A DNA stretch of 64,000 nucleotides from Pomphorhynchus laevis (GCA_012934845.2 WNNJ02001920.1:29786-93785), one strand, 5' to 3'. Positions 11,291 through 23,460 are shown, counted from the first letter of the stretch. Numbers and translations: made by a program. Notes: generated from the sequence alone by a model not told the origin.

Positions 11291-12200
11291 TTACAGTATG
11301 TCTTCCTATCAAACCTTCTAATCTACATCAGGATCAGGTCCCGCAAGCAGATATTAGCACGACACATTCGATTGAGCCGCGCTGAGGTTGCAATCGCAGC
11401 GCACGATGGTCGGTAGTCTGGACATAAAGTGTTAAGGAATCTTAGTATTTCTCATAATGAATTCCTTTAGAAAAGAGGAATATTCTCAAGTTGGCTTAGA
11501 CGTTTAAAGGCGCATCTGAACTCTCTAACTTACAGAAGCTGGGCCCTGTTCAGAGGCAATCATGCTCTTATCAAAACACTATTGAATATATTCAAGTCGA
11601 ATCCAGAGGTCCGTTTCACCGAGATGGTAAAACATAGATATCTTACACGATGTGGGAAAGAAGAAATGGGTTGATTTGCCATAATGGAAGAGAAGGTTGA
11701 GATTGCCAATCTCTTTAAAATATTTTTTTTGCAAAGTTGGCATTAAAGACATACGTTTTTGATTGATTAAGAAGGAGGTTGGAAAGGGGTAACTTATCTT
11801 TTAATCTTAAAAAAATTGGCTGATTTTAGATAGAACTAGGACTTTCTTACATCTGCGTTGCGTAAACAATGCGGTGGTATCATCAACATGTTCCACCAGA
11901 TGTAGATCGAAAATTAAAGGTTGAATAAGAATGATGGAGACTGCTAATTATAAAATTGTCCAGAGAGGAGCCTTGAGGTATATCAGTAATTTGGTTGAAG
12001 TGACGCCCAACATGGTCTTCTTTATAGTAGAAGCGTTTGGTATACAACGGTATTTCCACCCTACTAACAATTCTCGTAGGCATCCAAAGTATCTGAGAGT
12101 AGAATTAACTATGTATATGGAAATGAGTCGAATGCAGCTTAAATGTCGAGTAAAACAACCAAAGATAATTGATGACTGTTTGTCTACTAATATACACATG
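11290..12200 (-). mobile_element. LINE RT and 3' fragment
   Basis: Read leftward, the frame at 12083-11883 gives MPTRIVSRVEIPLYTKRFYY and then DIPQGSS, which match LPARIVNRVEILLYTKRFYY and the PQGSPLSP block of the other LINE copies. Upstream, an LDF-x-AAFD-like segment is visible near 12130-12170. Around 11500-11570 the complement of the conserved GGGCCC...CAGGTGCGCC thumb region can be followed. It is a strongly diverged fragment lacking the EN and ORF1, and it abuts the oppositely oriented copy starting near 12310. Confidence 0.65.
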
Positions 12201-12309
12201 AAAACTTTGTGGGATCGAATATGGGCCTTGAATTTATTTATCCAACAAGATGCTACAAACAAGTTTATATCAAAAGCCGACATTGTGCCCAACATTTTCA
12301 CATCCTAAA

Positions 12310-15170
12310 AACTATCATTACCGGCAATGTTCGCGGTAATACAAATTCCCAAGCAAATACTTGCTTAAAACAGCAAGATAGTCTTATTGCAGACAAGGTA
12401 ATTGGTTTGTTGTCCACTGGATCTATCGTTGAGCAGGGGAACTTATCCCTGTGCTTGACCGTAATAAGTTGAACCACTTCAATAAAAACCATTCAAGTCG
12501 TGGTAAAATCTTATACAAGCCTATCCAAGCAACCTTGAAAATCAACAACATTCCGTCATACATGTCCAATGAAGACATTCTAGCACTTGAACAATATTTA
12601 AGATTAGAAATAGCAGATTTATTACAGGGAAGAGAGGATTGTCAATTCACGTAGCATTTTGTTCTGTCTCGGTTGACGTCGCGGAATGTCTAGCTCTCTC
12701 CAAATGTAACCCTTTCCTGAGACATAATCCGGCATTTACTCTGGTTGAAACTGATTATATGACCTATCCAAATTGTAATGTCTGCCACAGATTGGGATAT
12801 TAGAGTTCTGGATACCCTCTTCCCCGCTCTTGCGGGATATGTGGCTCTCTGGATGACTATTCAGAAAAATGCGATAGATCCCCGCACTATTATCACTGCG
12901 GGGGAGATAAGATGACCAATTTGATAAAAAAAATCTCACTGAAAGATTTATGAGGTTCAAAGTCCACCTACATCAGTTGCTAAATCTAAAAAATCCCCGA
13001 GATAAAAAAGTAAAGGATTGCTTAGTCGTCGCAAACCTTAGCCTCTTTAAAACTGGCAAAGATAGGAAAAGATTAGAGCCTTGCGTTGGGAAATGAAGAT
13101 ATTGCCCGTGGAAAAATGACTCCACCTGACAAGGCTGGAAGCGGAAAGGTCAACCTTTCCGTTTCTGGTTTTGACTAGGTGGAGAGCGTCCCACTCCGGT
13201 TTTCACAATGGGAAGTACTCAAGAGCTTTTTCATTGGATATCCTTCAGTGCAATTCGGGAGGTGCTTTTGCCCTTAGGCATCTATCTGGTAGAGATGCAG
13301 ATGCTATAGTCTTTAAAGAGACGCGGATAGACCGCGTCTCCTGAAGGAGACGTTAGCTATCTAACTCTTCCCCAGGATAGGGAATGAGAGTTTGACCGAA
13401 TTTAATTTTTACCACTTTTCGACAGCTACTGTGATCCTTTCTACTACCTTTAAAGGTCGCATTTATAATACCACTCCAACAAAACTCAAGGTCCAAGTGA
13501 AAATGCTGCACATTTCTAATCTATCTGCTTCCTTCAGGCAGATTCTCTCGAATGAATACTGGAGTTCTAGGCTTCAACTGAGTAGGGACAATACAAGATA
13601 TTAAATAAGGAGAAGTTTGTCTACAATCGGGATAAGGCATCTGGTTGGATTGGTGGCGTATGCCTTGATAGAATTTTGTTGGAGTCACAAGCACTACATA
13701 ATTACAGAGCCACGTTTTCTCCCCATCCAATCCCTACTTGTGGTGACTTCACGAGCAGGGACTTATCTGTTACGGATATCATTAACTCTTGTGCCCACTT
13801 CCGAGCACCTTAAAATCCTCCACTCAACTCTCTTCTAGAGTTTGTCAGCTTTTAGAAGCCGATCGAAGAAGAGAATTGGCCATCACAATGCTTTCAGACT
13901 CATCATCTGATGTAGCCGGCATCAACTGTATGCGACGTATTTTTTTATTAAAAAAATCGTTTTTATTTTTAAAAGACATGCGGACCATTTTGATTCAAAA
14001 TATTTTCATCTTTATCTACGAAAAAGAGCTTGCGCTTAGAATCCGCGATCATTTAAGTATGCATAACTTAATTCCACCGAGTTTTCATTGGTTTGTCGAA
14101 GGTCGCTCGGTTTATTCAGCAATAGGTGAAATGCACCAGTTTTGTCAGGATAACAATTATCAGCTTGCTGTGAATATTTTCTTGACTTTTATGCTGCATT
14201 TGATCGCATTTAAATTCCCTTCGTTATCTCCTCTCAAGTCCCTCGGGCTGCCTGCGAGAATTGTTAACAGAGTGGAGATACTGCTGTACACCAAGCTGTT
14301 CTACTATGAGGACGACACTGATGCACGTCAGTTCTACCCTACTACAGATGGCCTCACGGTTTCCCACTTTTTCGTATCTTATATCTTGCTAGCTCCATTG
14401 TTCTATACAAGGCATTTAAACGTGATCATCATCTTTTGGTTTATGCTGATGATACCACAGAGCTGTTTGCTGTATGCAGGTGCAATGATGTAGTCCCGAA
14501 CATCAGCCGTTTCTTTTTAAGATTAAAAGATCAGTTTCCCATATCCAATCTTATTTTAAACTCCGAGAAATCGCAGGTGGTCGTCTTTCTTGGCGCCCCT
14601 GCCACCAATACGAAACTTAAGAGATTAGCATTATCTGCACTCTTCCCTATTTTGCAGCCTCAACTACTTCCCATCTTCAGGAGTCATGTAAAATATCTGG
14701 GTTCACCATTACGGTGAATTGATCGGCGAAAACTGACCTGAATAGACTTAAACGTATCCTAAAGAGAGCTAAGTGGGCCACTAAACGGGCCAACATTTGT
14801 CATTGAATGGGAAAACCCTAGTACGCCTTTGGGGTATTCGGGCTATCTTGGGATTAGTCTTCTTTTCTAGAGTACGTTCCCCCCAGAGCGAAGACTAAGG
14901 TTTCTCTAGCTCCTCATCTCGAGATTACTGATCATAATCTGCCTCAACTAAACTTATAGGGGGTGAGAGACCCCGAATGGTTCAGTCGAAAGGCGGAGCG
15001 CTGGGGCGGCCGGGTGGCTCTGTTCTCTCTTAACCTGAGGTCTGAAGATGTTGAAGAAGTTTTAATAAGTTGTGTTTGACAAATAGCAAAGATGACAATT
15101 TATCCTAGATCTAGATTTTGTCTTTTCTTTGTCTAACATTGTATTTTTTTAATAAAATCTTTATTTATTT
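12310..15170 (+). mobile_element. LINE copy with internal deletion (left inverted-repeat arm)
   Basis: ORF1 is recognised from about 12480 (PIQATLKINNIPSYMSNED, then knuckle region YPNCNVC near 12770-12790). ORF2 starts near 13200 (SVQFGR, equivalent to ILQWNSGG), but most of the endonuclease is missing: the EN start jumps to RT N-terminal sequence near 13320-13400. The RT covers 13390-14720 in several frames, with MHNLIPPSFHWFVEGRSVYS, NRVEILLYTKLFYYEDD and VYADDTTELF (14436-14465). The 3' UTR ends near 15170 in AATAAAATCTTTATTTATTTA. About half of this copy also appears inverted at 61095-59430, with different deletions. Confidence 0.82.
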
Positions 15171-15670
15171 ATGGGTTAACATACTACACTTATCGGTATG
15201 TTCAAGCATACATTTTGTATAATACACAGGAAATAATAAAGGTTTAACAGAACAGTCAATAGTCAAAACAACCAAAATGTTTCGTACTCAACCGTTGTAG
15301 GCTTCTTGATACATCTTCTTCTTTACGGCCTCAAGTCCAGGGGAATCTGAGTCCACCAACCGATCGAACACGCCGCCTTACGACTGAACCACCCGTGGAC
15401 TTTCACCCACGAAGTATCCAATCGAGACGGACTATGCTAGGTAAACGAGAGACGAGGAGCTTAAGAGACCTTAGCCTTTGCTCTGGGTGACGTCCTCTCG
15501 AAAAGAAGACTAATCCCTAGATAGCTCAAGTGCCTTAGAGGCGCACCTGGGTTTTCCCTTTCAATGACAGATGTTAAGCCCGTTTCAGGGCCCACCTAGC
15601 TTTCTTCAGGATACTTGTGAATCTATCCAGGTCAGCTTTCGCCGACAAGTTCACCGTAACGGTGATCTTT
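15170..15670 (-). mobile_element. LINE 3' end fragment, tail-to-tail with the previous copy
   Basis: The minus strand from 15670 carries the GAAAGCTGACCTGGATAGA block, the thumb region (CAGGTGCGCC near 15550) and the terminal part of ORF2 (CCACGGGTGGTTCAGTCG near 15390). A 3' UTR then runs to about 15170. It meets the plus-strand LINE end there, so the two 3' ends share or abut one tail. It is strongly 5'-truncated. Confidence 0.7.
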
Positions 15671-15799
15671 GATTTAAGTTATTCTTGAAACTTCACTTGA
15701 AATAAAATTTTACAATTGCAGATTGACGTCTGCACTAAAAACTGAGGAAAGCAGAAATTTTTAAATAAATTTTATACTTCAAATTCTCCACTTTCTGGT

Positions 15800-16235
15800 T
15801 ATAAATGTTTTATTTTCATCTAAATTTACGAGTCCTAAAAATGGACCCCAAAAGACAGTTGTATAGGCGATCTAATTGTATATATTTAGTTTCCATATGA
15901 CTACAAAGACGTGCACGATAAATAATGGTGGTGCACGGATGAGCTGAGTAAACAACGGTCCAGGATTTCTTACGAAATACGGCATTTATTGAAAATGGTG
16001 TTGCTTGATAGACTGGACTTCGATTCACGACTTTCAGTCACCATCTCACTTCTAGACGATCACTTTAGCATCGAAATGATAAGTACCCGGCAACACTCAT
16101 CAGTAGAATGAAGTACTCACTGGTCGTTTCGGTTGTCTGTGTGACATTGTGAATAAAGGCTATCCCGACACTTTGCTTAATTGTCTGAGGCTTACGCTCT
16201 TTAACAGGTCAACAGCAACTACTGAACAAGTGATA
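15800..16235. repeat. Dispersed repeat with ATTCACGACTTTCAGTCACC motif
   Basis: Shared with 25385-25740, 50880-51030 and, inverted, 58240-58690. The best conserved part is the motif named plus ATCTCACTTCTAGACGATCA and a block with CACTGGTCGTTTC and GTGAATAAAGGC. On the opposite strand it reads CCGAAACGACCAG, and about 30 bases later CTGATGAGTGTTGCC, again the two hammerhead boxes in permuted order. I could not draw convincing stems for it. Its class is unknown. A 70-codon minus frame at 16028-15816 has no recognisable domain. Confidence 0.6.
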
Positions 16236-16238
16236 CAA

Positions 16239-16460
16239 CTAATTATTAAACGTTTCGTTGCTTTCGTACGCCTTCTTTAGCAATAATATAACAACACAGT
16301 AAGCATTAATAGTTAGTACAAAATGCATAAACGCATACGTTGAAAGATGTTGTCGGCTTTTAGGTTCGTCTTTATATCTGAGTGCAATCGTTGAAAACCT
16401 TTTTGCTCTACTCTTTGGAGTAAACAATACTTTTGCTTCACTCTTTGACAATTTTGCCAC
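16239..16460 (-). CDS. Unrecognised 73-codon ORF, identical in both inverted arms
   Basis: The frame begins MAKLSKSEAKVLFTPKSRAK (basic), then has a hydrophobic stretch around residues 46-62 (FVLTINAYCVVILLLKK). The same 73 residues occur at 58026-58247 on the other strand. Identity there reflects the recent inverted duplication, not selection. No family is recognised. It may be a chance frame inside a repeat. Confidence 0.25.
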   Translation of the reverse strand: MAKLSKSEAKVLFTPKSRAKRFSTIALRYKDEPKSRQHLSTYAFMHFVLTINAYCVVILLLKKAYESNETFNN

Positions 16461-16679
16461 TAATTATCTTTAATTGCATCGTAAATCAACACTAGAATAT
16501 CGATGAAGCCCTCGAAAATTAACATAATTTGTGAGACATTTAGAGCATACAATACACAATTGCTCTCTGTAATATATCAAATATGGGTTCACATACTGCA
16601 TTTGTCATTATCTTGTGATTTACTGTCGACAATAAAACTTTACTAATGACCTCATTATCAACAACGCCATAAATTTGAG

Positions 16680-17300
16680 TTTTTGGACCAGCTGCTATGT
16701 TGAGTCGAGGAATAGGGGCCGCAACCTGATAACATAGCAGTTTCTCTTGATGACCTATAATCCTTATTCTGATACATCGTCCGTAATTTATTAGTCAATT
16801 CATAACAATTGACTTTTATTTTAAATTTCAACTATTACTTCAACTTGATGTCAACTTGATATAAATTATACAAAATGTTATAGCAATTATTTATTATTTA
16901 TAATTATTTATTATTTTTTATAATATAAATTATGTTTATTTAATAAAATCAAGAATTAAATTATTATTTAATTATTAATGTTATTTAGCAATATAAAATC
17001 CATAATTATAATTATTTATTATTAAGCAATTACTAAAATTATCTTATCTACAAGTTTTGAAAAAAATATATATTATTACTTTGTAATGTTAATGCGTCAT
17101 TAATAATCATTTAAATCCGAGCTATATCGTCTGTTATTTATTAGTCAATTTATAACATTTAACTTTTAATATCGTTGGAAACTTGAATTCATACAACAAT
17201 CATTATATAACAATTATTTATTATTTACAATTATTTATTATTTAATTATTTAAATTTGATTTGCCATTATTTTTTAATAGACTCAGTTGGCTGATCTGAT
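16680..17300 (+). mobile_element. PLE 3'-end-only derivative
   Basis: Carries the structured motif (16680-16770) in plus orientation with a perfect ten-pair first helix (CTGCTATGTT / AACATAGCAG). It then has the CAATTCATAA...TTTTAAATTTCAA block and AT-rich sequence down to the ACTCAGTTGGCTGATCTGAT mark near 17282. No RT sequence precedes it. Inverted copy at 57180-57800; related stretches at 61400-61750 and 62530-62960. It behaves like a short non-autonomous or 5'-truncated family. Confidence 0.6.
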
Positions 17301-17667
17301 TTATACATATTGTATCAAATCTCCGTTTACAAATCGATGATATATTTAAACAGCTAAAAACAGTTATCAAGCCATCGTAATTTGTATGTCTTAAAATACC
17401 AGAGATATTCCAATAAAGTTTTACTAACCCAATGTGTTGTTGATGGAAATATTTAGTAGTTACAATGACTTTTGAGTAAATATAATGACTTTTATATATT
17501 CATTTGTTGTAAAGTCATTATTAAATCATTTGAGTAAATAAAATAACTTTTATTCACTTGTTAAGGTGACTTGAATGACCTAATTAGACAGCTACGCCGA
17601 TAATGTACGTGTTACACTTGCTTGCTTGCAACATTCTCGTGTGTGATGTTAAATGAATTCTTCATGA

Positions 17668-18240
17668 TTTTCGCTAACCGACCTGATATATGTATAAAAT
17701 AGATAATATGTCTTATGATAATTATTTATTTTTTATTATTAAATTATTTATTTTTATTTAGCATTATTTTTAATTTATAAATAGTATAAAATACGTAGAC
17801 TCAGTTAACTGATTTGATTATTTAGTATCTAATTTGTAATTATTCTATCTTTAAAAAATTGATGAAAAATTTGAACGTCAATTAGAAAAATTGAACAATC
17901 AAAACAATTTTCATGGTTACCTGACATGTTATACTGTGAGTACCGTACCTGATGATAAACTACTGATGATTGTCAATCTAAGTAACCAGTTTATTCACAA
18001 ATGTTCAATAAAACGTTTACACGATGAAATCATAGAATCTTGAAAAATTATAGCTAATCGATGGTTTCGTATATAATCTGCTTTCGAGATTTGTCACCGA
18101 AGCCGCTGCTAACACATATATTTTATATCAAAGTAAGTTTACGAAATCATATTTTAAAAAATATCTCAAGCAAATGTTCATAATTTGACTTCTTACCTTG
18201 TATTCTTTCTCTTTCGTGATGTACATTGATACGAGAATTG
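17668..18240. other. No gene seen
   Basis: AT-rich. A further CGTAGACTCAGTTAACTGAT mark at about 17792-17811 suggests another decayed PLE end. Nothing coding is supported. Confidence 0.4.
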
Positions 18241-18242
18241 AT

Positions 18243-18620
18243 CATCTAACATCATGATATTTCTGGTTGTGGCACGACATTATCTTCACAAGTATTGTTC
18301 ATATTCTTGATACAGCAGGACGCTACTAATCGGTCTGGATGGGTCTCATCAGCTGCTGACCCAGACCTACATTTCATGTTTCAACCCTTATTATCTGCTT
18401 TCTCCGTACACTGATGCTGATCGGATTTGAGTTCAAATCCGATCAGCACCTGTGTATGGAGTAAGCCGATAATAAGAGTCGAAACGTGAATTAAAGATAC
18501 GGGTCAGCAGCTGATAAATACGCCCAGGCTGATTATTAGCGTCCTGCTGGTTCAAGAATATGAATAATACCTGTGAGGATAATGTTGTGCCACATTCATA
18601 AGAATTTCAGCTCACAGGTG
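18243..18620. repeat. Palindromic repeat (two inverted copies)
   Basis: Two copies of a ~165-bp unit face each other around a perfect centre: 18415-18429 pairs with 18434-18448 (15 bp, 4-base loop). On the minus strand the left copy reads GGGTTGAAACATGAAATGTA, then CAGCTGATGAGACCC. That allows stem II (GGGTT/GACCC), stem III (ACAT/ATGT) and a GUA site in a permuted hammerhead layout; stem I is poor. The right copy has lost the CTGATGA box. Confidence 0.6.
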
Positions 18621-18779
18621 CAATCAAGTTAAATTAAAAACATTCATGGTAAGTGGTAGCATGAAAAACAATGATCCGGCAGGCGGATCACACAAATAGG
18701 TAGGTTTCTAATAGATCGTTAGAATACGATCCCCTACCGAAAGTAATATAAAACATATATCTACACCACTGGAGCAGCC

Positions 18780-19030
18780 AGCCAAGTAGATGTAGCGTTT
18801 AATCAAGATACAGACGTCCTGAGTTCCAATCCGATCAACACTAGTGTACGGCGTAAGCAGATAATAAAGGTCGAAACGTGAAATGTAGGTCTGGGTTAGC
18901 AGCTGATGAGACCCACCTATGCTAATTAGTAGCGTCCTGCTTTATCAGGAATAGGAACAATACCTGTGAGGATAATATCGTGTCACAATCAGAAAAATTT
19001 CAGCTCACAGATGTAATCAAATTAAAAACT
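18780..19030 (+). repeat. Third copy of the 18.4-kb palindromic repeat unit
   Basis: A direct copy of the right-hand unit (CCTGTGAGGATAAT near 18970, TTCAGCTCACAG near 19000). It keeps GGTCGAAACGTGAAATGTA and CAGCTGATGAGACCCACC. Compared with the 18.3-kb copy, the stem II strand changes from GGGTT to AGGTC. The closing pair therefore changes from U-G to C-G and pairing is kept. Confidence 0.6.
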
Positions 19031-20720
19031 ATATTCTGATTTATTCTGTTTTTGAACTTTGGATATCAAACAATGAGTACTGCAAGAGACACTTTTGTGA
19101 TGTGTCTTTCTCATGTGTGTAACAGGCGTTTATGTTGCCTGCACACGTAGCCTTATACGGCATATTTTTAAAATTTAGTATATGACATGTTTGCTGTGAT
19201 ATTTCTCCCTCAATTTCATTTTGATGGCAAAATATCGTTTTCAAAGCGCTGATAATTTCTAGTGATAACTTTGAAATTTTACATTTTTAGCAGATTTTCT
19301 ATTAAAATTAGTTTCCTATTAATAATTGGACATCAGCGTTGAGTCTAATTTAATTTTGCTCGTCATAAGTGTAAATATTTGTTACACTAAAAACAAACTT
19401 TATGCAATCTCCCAAATTACTTGTGTCAAATCAATTTGTTTGTATTTGAAATTCCTTATCCCTTTTCTGCTGACTAATAAAAGCAAAATTACAGGTGGTA
19501 TATATTTAATCTTTTTTAATCTTTTCATGTTTTTTTTTTGCAAATCCTGATAAATCTTTTGTTAATAATAAAAGATTCAACTCTATTTTATTTTCTTCTT
19601 TTATTTTACTAAAAAAGTGAAGCATTTCGTAATTTAAAATTTTTTGAATTTTTTTTAAACTGATTTTGCGTTCCATATAAAGTTATACTTTATGATTTTT
19701 TGTCGATTTGTAATAATTTTAATTAAGCAATTATTCGATTAGATTTATACATTTATAAATTAAAATGATGTGATCTAAAAAATCTAATAAAATAATTTTT
19801 TATTAATAATTTTTATATTTTTTATAAGTAATTTCAAAATCATTTTATAATTTGTTATCTTTTAATTACAAAATAATTAACGTTTTCTTTGAATCTTTTG
19901 CAAAATGTTATCGAAAGTATTATTTTTAAGCAATATGTAAAGTTGTTTAAATTATTCGCGAAAATAAGATTTAGCTAGGCATTCATTTACTGTAAGTTTT
20001 TAGCCTTACCTTTATGAATTTTGTTAATACTTTTTACGTCATAAACAGGAAATGTTTAAAAATTATGTGGCAATTTTAATTCGATACAAATTAAAGATTT
20101 TATTCGGCAAGCACGGAATGCTAAATAACTCTATTTCTTAGTTTATTGATAGAATTATTTAAATCTGATAAAATTACATTCGTGATCATTTTACCCACAC
20201 GAAAACAGTAATTTATTTTACATTTCGGCTAATCTAGGTGATTGAGATTGACCCTTTTTGATGACTATAAAAATTTGTCATCTCAATCACAGAGAGTTTT
20301 TTTACATATTAAGTTCTTATTTCATCTTCAGAATATAAATTCAGGATTGAACATTAAAAGTTGTTTCGTTGAAGAAAGTTTGAAATTAAAAACTTTAGTC
20401 AAATGATCTGTTAATCGATTAATTATTCGTTTTAAAATTAAATATTTGTTTTGAATATTGAATTTGTTTTGACTAAACCTCTACTAATAATAGAGGAGAT
20501 CGCACAGTGATATGGCAGTAATAGACTGATCAGACGTGTATTACGTCGCTATGGTTGTTTTCGGTTGATAGAAACAGCAGTTATAATTTATCCAAATCAG
20601 TCGATAGTCTCTTTAATTAATTTTAATTGCAAATACATAGACAAATAGATAAATGCAATAAATATCGAAATTTAAAAATCGAATTAGGTGGAAACGTCTA
20701 CAAATCTAATAATCTAATTC
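19030..20720. other. No gene seen
   Basis: Very AT-rich. A 67-codon minus frame (19244-19041) and a 74-codon plus frame (19326-19550) show no recognisable motif. A short inverted repeat lies at about 20240-20290 (GTGATTGAGAT / ATCTCAATCAC). Confidence 0.4.
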
Positions 20721-20729
20721 GTCAAAGTA

Positions 20730-21360
20730 TCAGATTAAATCAGCTAACTGAGTCTACGTATTTAATATAATTATAAACTAAACAAAACATAATAATGCTA
20801 AATCAAAATTTAATAATTAAATAATAAAATTAATAACTGTTTTAAGATTTTCTATAATTTAAATCAAGTTAAAAAATAAAAATTAAAATAAACGTCATTT
20901 TTATGAATTGACTAATAACATACGTTGTATCAGAATAAGAATTAGAGGTCATCAGGAGGAACTGCTATGCTATCAGGTTTCGGCCCCTAACTCCTCTACC
21001 CAACATAGCAGCGGGGCCAAATACATGCTAATGATGTATTTCCTCTGAAATAACTATCTAGTATCTTATTCTAATACAAAGTATATTATTTATTATCCAT
21101 CCATAAAAATTTGCCACTTAAGAGTTTAAATTTATTCTTTATATTATTGTGTTGATTTATATATTTTACTATTTTCTGCTTGATGTTATTTTTATAGTAA
21201 CCTAGTTTAAAATATGTATCTATTAAATTATTTAAATGATTTTGAAGAAAGCCAATATCATTACATATTGTTGCAATTCTTAAAATTTCATTATTTAATG
21301 TATTATATTTTATATTATATTTTTTATATCATATTTTTGCTCATGCAAAAATATGTTTCT
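20730..21360 (-). mobile_element. Naiad-type PLE 3' fragment, first of two in tandem
   Basis: Nearly identical to 6100-6720 of the better copy: CTGAGTCTACG end mark, structured motif at 20935-21020, then RT C-terminal sequence. The match ends near 21355 after the ATGCTCATGCAAAAATATG equivalent. It is 5'-truncated and lies head-to-tail with the next copy. Confidence 0.8.
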
Positions 21361-21429
21361 TGATATTTCAAAGATAATCGTGATAAAACAGTCAGTAACA
21401 TAATTATTTATAATTGCACAATTACTTAT

Positions 21430-22228
21430 CCTGTCTCTCTCGATAGAGGAACTGATATGTTATCAGTTTCGGCCCCTAACTCCTCCACTCAACATAGCAG
21501 CGGGGCCAAATACGTGTTAAGGAGGTATTTGCTCTGATTAAATGTGATTATATAGAATCTTATTCTAATACAAAGTATATTATTCATTATCCATCCATAA
21601 AAATTGTCCGCTTATGATTTAAAATTTATTTTTTATATTATTGTGTTGATTTATATATTTTACTATTTTCTCTTTGATGTTATTTTTATAGTAACCTAGT
21701 TTAAAATATGTATCTATTAAATTATTTAAATGATTTTGAAGAAAGCTAATATCATTACATATTGTTACAATTCTTAAAATTTCATTATTTAATGTATTAT
21801 ATTTTATATTATATGGTATGCATGAATGCTCATGCAAAAATATGTTTCTTGTAAATTTAAATATGTCATCTTTACGATATAAATTAATAGTAGTTTTAGT
21901 TAATGTTAATTTAATGTTCATATCTAGATATACACCTTCTTTATCATTAATATTGGTTTTGTTAAGAATGAGGCTTTCTGGATAAATGTGCTCACTAATT
22001 GAATAAAATTATTAGAATTAAATACACATATATTATCAATGCATCGAAACATATATTTCATATATTTATATTGTTTAGATTTAGTTTTTACACAGTTATG
22101 AACAAATTCATATTCTATAAAGCTTAAAAACAAGTCAGCTATAATTGGGCTACTATTACCACCCATTGGAACACCTTTTACTTGTCTAAATATAGATGTC
22201 CCTATTTTTAAATAATTTTGATTTATCA
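21430..22228 (-). mobile_element. Naiad-type PLE fragment (RT fingers/palm to 3' end)
   Basis: Contains the RT palm in frames 22229-21924 and 21921-21619: FRQVKGVPMGGNSSPIIADL, CIDNICVFNSNN, then IYNLEH-region equivalents and the thumb. The 3' end is rearranged: the structured motif at 21450-21510 has its second-helix partner replaced by unrelated sequence beyond TTCCTC. The copy stops at 22228, in the block just before FRQVKG, where a LINE-derived segment begins. Confidence 0.8.
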
Positions 22229-22369
22229 AATTTTAAATTTCAAATTTGAAAAATAGAATTTGAGACAAAATTTAATATTGAAAACAAAATTTGTTAATCT
22301 AGAGCAATTAATGAAGAGAATATAGCAATTACGATAACTTTCTGTATCAAAAATAGAATAAACGTTTAA

Positions 22370-23040
22370 CGTATCCGCTCTTTTAACAAAAAAGAGCGGA
22401 TACTGTGTTTGAAGGATGGAAAGGAGGCGGTTGAGCGCATGACAGAGATTGTTCATTCCAGAGAATACGAGCGGCAATAAAAATGGAATGCCGGCCATAG
22501 TTCGAGAAAAATAACAGAACATTGAGAAAAGAGTCACGTGAATGAAGATTTATGGAGGTGAGGCGAGATTTAGTAAGTGTAGGAATATGCAAATAAGAAG
22601 GCGAGTTTGAAGAAAAGAGTCGATAAGTGATACGAAGGATACGGAATATAATGTGGTTTTCCATAGTTAGCTAGTTGGGTTAGATAGGCAAGAGAAAATT
22701 TGATCAAAACGGCGGAGGCGAAAATGGATACGTATGGCGGAATTCACAAGGCTCCGTAGAGGAATAAGATAAAATTTAGAAGAGACAGCAAAAAAGATTG
22801 AGGAAAAATTGATGTTTGAAAACAATAGACTGGAGAAAAGAGAGTGACATGAGTTAAAATCGAGCGTGATCTTAACACGGCGAAGGTTTCGATGTAGAAG
22901 ATTGCAAAATCGGGCTTTGTGAGAACGGATAAATCGGTATAAAGACAGTTGTCGAAGTTAACTCCAAAGAAAGTGAGATGATCGACTAGAGCGAGGCAAA
23001 ATGAAAGATGATCAAAAATGTTTTCCATAGTTAGCCTGTT
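22370..23040 (-). mobile_element. C-terminal end of a different LINE ORF2
   Basis: Two minus frames (23028-22744 and 22664-22383) look like the region after the RT palm of CR1/Jockey-type LINEs. HLTFFGVNFD resembles the LGV-x-(I/F)D block, and RDSFLNVLLFFSNYG followed by ARILWNEQ resembles the terminal S-F-x-x-x-x-x-x-LWN block. ATGGAAAAC with its flank is repeated at both frame starts. It is a different family from the gag-knuckle LINE. A 14-bp hairpin (GTATCCGCTCTTTT and its complement) lies at about 22369-22401. Confidence 0.5.
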
Positions 23041-23339
23041 TAGTTTAGAAATACTTACTTAGCAATACATTTCTCTATCAATTTACTTTACGGCAATTTA
23101 CTTATTACTTGACCGAAAATTAGCAATTTCCTTATTCGAATATAACTGTTTCAGTGAATAATTTGATATATTATCGATCTATCTGTCATTTATTGATCTA
23201 TTTATTCCATACACGCAACAGGTACAATTTTCGCCAGAAATTTTAGCAGAATCAGCGACATTCTAATTTTACTCTCAATGCTTTATTTCCAAGCTGAAAC
23301 TTTGTCACTTATTTTACAGAAGATAAACATCTTAAACAT

Positions 23340-23460
23340 TTTAAATAGTTGATAATTATCCATTATTGTTTAAGAATTATTAGAGCTGGATCAAAGAAAA
23401 TAAGAAATTATTTTTGATATTTCGCTAACTTCTGTTAGCATCTTCAGAAAATTACAATGT
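23340..23460 (+). repeat. Isolated unit of the 164-bp repeat family
   Basis: Carries TTGATAATTATCCATTATTG, AGAGCTGGATCAAAGAAAAT and TTTCGCTAACTTCTGTTAGC with CATCTTCAG. The GCTAAC/GTTAGC hairpin is perfect. It occurs as a single unit here. Confidence 0.65.

Larger units (their letters stand above)
12790..17668. repeat. Left arm of a large inverted repeat
   Basis: Nearly the same sequence appears in reverse at 61100-56818. Matches include the LINE body, the two LINE 3' ends, the 73-codon ORF (identical in the two arms), the PLE-end repeat and the terminal stretch up to about 17668. The arms differ by indels. The left arm lacks about 150 bp of ORF1 near 12910. The right arm lacks about 285 and 515 bp of the RT region. 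The spacer between arms is about 39 kb. Confidence 0.85.
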
